64,000 nt of DNA from Otatea glauca (Eukaryota > Streptophyta > Magnoliopsida > Poales > Poaceae): contig JAYEVK010000316.1 of the NCBI GenBank assembly GCA_036346275.1, forward strand, positions 186,001 through 250,000. Reading direction: 5' to 3'. The notes under the pieces are model-generated. The model was given only the letters and a program-made list of their open reading frames with translations, made no database searches and was not told the origin of the DNA. Within the stretch, counting starts at the first letter, position 1; every line of letters starts with the position of its first letter. This document shows, one piece after another, positions 62,001-64,000 of the stretch. A program made the position numbers and the translations under genes.

Positions 62001-64000
62001 TCAAGCCCAAAAATCTTGAAATCAAGTTGTGAAAGCATAGAGTATCGGCGAGACAAAGCATCTGCAATTACATTTTCTTTCCCCTTTTTATGTTTGATAA
62101 CATAAGGGAAAGACTCAATGAATTCAACCCACTTAGCATGTCGATTTATTCAGATTTGATTGGCTTTGAATATGCTTTAAAGATTCATGATCGTAATGAA
62201 TGATGAATTCTCTAGGCCATAAATAATGCTGCCATGTTTCTAGGGTGCGGACCAAAGCAAGTAATTCTTTGTCATAAGTGGAATAATTCAGACTAGCACC
62301 ATGCAATTTTTCACTAAAATATGCTACTGATTTGCCTTCTGCAAAGAAAGACACCACCCACCCAATTCCACTCGCATCACATTCCAACTCAAACATCTTA
62401 TTGAAATCGAAGTCAAGTAATGGTGCGTTAGTCAACTTATCTTTCAAAATCATGAAGGCCTCTTCTTGTGGTGGTCCCCAAGTGAACGGAACACCCTTCT
62501 TTGTGAGCTCATTCAATGAGCAAAGAATGGTGCTGAAATTGCGAACAAATCTGCGATAAAATCCAAGAAGTCCTAGGAAACTCGAATCTGCGTGACAGTG
62601 GTCGGAGTAGGCCAGGTCTGAATTGCGTCAATCTTGGCATGATCCACTTCAACACCTTGAGCTGTGACAACATAGCCCAGAAAAGAAACACGGTTTGTGC
62701 AAAAGTTGCACTTGTCCAGATTTCCAAACAAACGTGCACTACGTAAAGCATCAAGAACAACACGCAAATGATCAAGATGATCCTCCAATGATTTTCTATA
62801 AATCAAGATATCATCAAAATAGACAACCACAAATTTGCCTATGAAAGCACGCAGAACTTCGTTCATAAGTCTCATGAATGTGCCAGGTGCATTTGTTAAC
62901 CCAAAAGGCATAACTAACCATTCGTACAAACCAAACTTTGTTTTGAAAGCTGTTTTCCATTCATCCCCCAACTTCATAGGAATCTGATGATACCCACTAC
63001 GCAAATCAATCTTAGAGAAAAGTATTGCACCACTTAATTCATCAAGCATATCATCTAATCGAGGAATGGGGTGGCGATATCTGATTGTAATGTTTTTAAT
63101 GGCGCGACAGCCAACACACATACGCCATGAACCATCTTTCTTAGGCACAAGAAGAACATGAACAGCACATGGGCTGAGAGATTCACGAACATACCCTTAT
63201 CAAGCAATTCTTGTACTTGGCGCTGAATTTCTTTTGTCTCCTCCGATTTGTGCGATATGCAAAGACGGTTTGGTAGTGAAGCACACGGAATAAGGTCAAT
63301 CGGTGCTCAATTCCTGAGGGGAGGAAGACCTCACTGTACGCCCTTTGGGAAAACGTCTGAGTACTCTCGCAAAGGTTAGTGACCGAAGGAGGCATAGGAG
63401 GCATATCATCCGAAGAAAATAGAACTGGAGTGCACATAAAAGCATAGCCATCCAATGAATTATCAGCCAACTCATCCAAATCAACCTTAGTATCTAGCAA
63501 AACAGGACCCTTTAATTTAATTTCATTTGGTGTTGTATGAGAGTGTGAGTGTTGTTGCTGAAACTCTTTTTGTAACACCTGATCTGCAGTAGGAGGGTGT
63601 GCTTGAGTTTTCTCGCTATTGGTTCTAGCAAGTTCATCTTTGATAATTTGTTCTGGGGTCATGGGATGCAACACAATTTTCTTGCCCTTGAAGAAGAGGG
63701 AATATTGATTAGTGCGACCAGTGTGCACACAATCAGTATCGTATTGCCATGGTCGACCTAGTAACATAGAGCATGCATGCATGGGCACAACATCACAATC
63801 GACATAGTCATTGTATGAACCCATAGCAAATGTTACGCGAACTGAACGTGTGACTTTCAGCTTACCACTTTGGTTTAACCATTAGATGTGGTAGGGGTGA
63901 GGGTGTGGACGAGTTGGTAGAGCTAGCTTTTCCACCATATCGGTACTCGTCAAATTGTTACAGCTGCCACCATCTATGATGATGCGAACAGCACGCTACT
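62001..64000 (-). pseudogene. CRM protease, RT and RNase H
   Basis: From 64000 on the minus strand: IIIDGGSCNNL (protease Asp), PTRPHPHPYHI then an in-frame TAA (63.89 kb), GSYNDYVDCDVVPMHACSML; a frame to 63183, a shift, then reverse transcriptase (62573-63148) with YFDD intact (62810-62821) and SFLGYVVTAQGVEVDHAKID. RNase H (62133-62516) has FELECDASGIGW, where the GLGG motif is damaged. Shifts near 62.58, 62.13 and 63.18 kb. Two small deletions also hit the VFPKDVPxGLPPIRG linker near 63.33 kb. Confidence 0.86.

Larger units (their letters stand above)
61194..64000 (-). mobile_element. CRM element, minus strand, cut by CACTA and by window end
   Basis: The integrase is interrupted at STTKMSPFQ by the CACTA terminus at 61193; protease, reverse transcriptase and RNase H follow toward 64000, where the sequence leaves the window. 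Gag and 5' LTR lie outside. The integrase tail and 3' LTR are not seen on the other side of the CACTA piece. Confidence 0.88.

Overview
This window looks like centromeric or pericentromeric DNA of a grass. I see no host gene, tRNA, rRNA or bacterial gene. The evidence is the combination of (i) about 9.8 kb of a ~155-bp tandem satellite in six blocks, (ii) many Ty3/gypsy elements of the centromeric CRM/CRR clade (LTRs that start TGATGAGGACATC, an initiator-Met tRNA primer site TGGTATCAGAGC, an integrase tail with GPITRARARQLNYQV), and (iii) a GC-rich Tat-lineage gypsy element of grass type. Species cannot be fixed from the sequence alone.

Layout. 1-2960: truncated, rearranged CRM element with an inverted leader fragment. 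2961-7289: satellite carrying two solo LTRs in opposite orientation (3484-4401, TSD ATACC; 4534-5426, TSD AACAC). 7290-12524: complete young non-autonomous CRM element (773-bp LTRs, TSD CACTC) with one open reading frame of about 765 codons. 12525-13236: satellite. 13237-25085: a permuted CRM copy (pol, LTR, leader, gag start) into which a complete autonomous-type CRM element (17243-24900, TSD GGGAA) has inserted. 25086-31881: satellite with higher-order structure, containing a 212-bp gag fragment without LTRs.

31882-48522: minus-strand Tat-lineage element with an extra plus-strand (antisense) gene, which is split by a minus-strand CRM element (33914-39179, TSD ACCCC). 48523-54675: a long-LTR (about 3 kb) chromovirus, probably Tekay lineage, whose far end is an inverted copy of its own LTR start; it joins the broken Tat element to a broken CRM element (54676-59520, plus). 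59521-61193: 3' end of a CACTA DNA transposon with an Ulp1-type (C48) protease, inserted in a minus-strand CRM element that runs to the window edge.

The elements do not cooperate as a pathway. The CRM copies are parasites of the satellite and of one another: autonomous copies (once Gag-Pol) would supply protein in trans to the non-autonomous copy, which keeps only Gag plus the shared LTR, primer site and polypurine tract. All gag-pol frames of the autonomous-type copies are now broken. Part of the breakage (runs of tiny deletions at CAG/CTG positions in some copies but not others) may be assembly error rather than decay.
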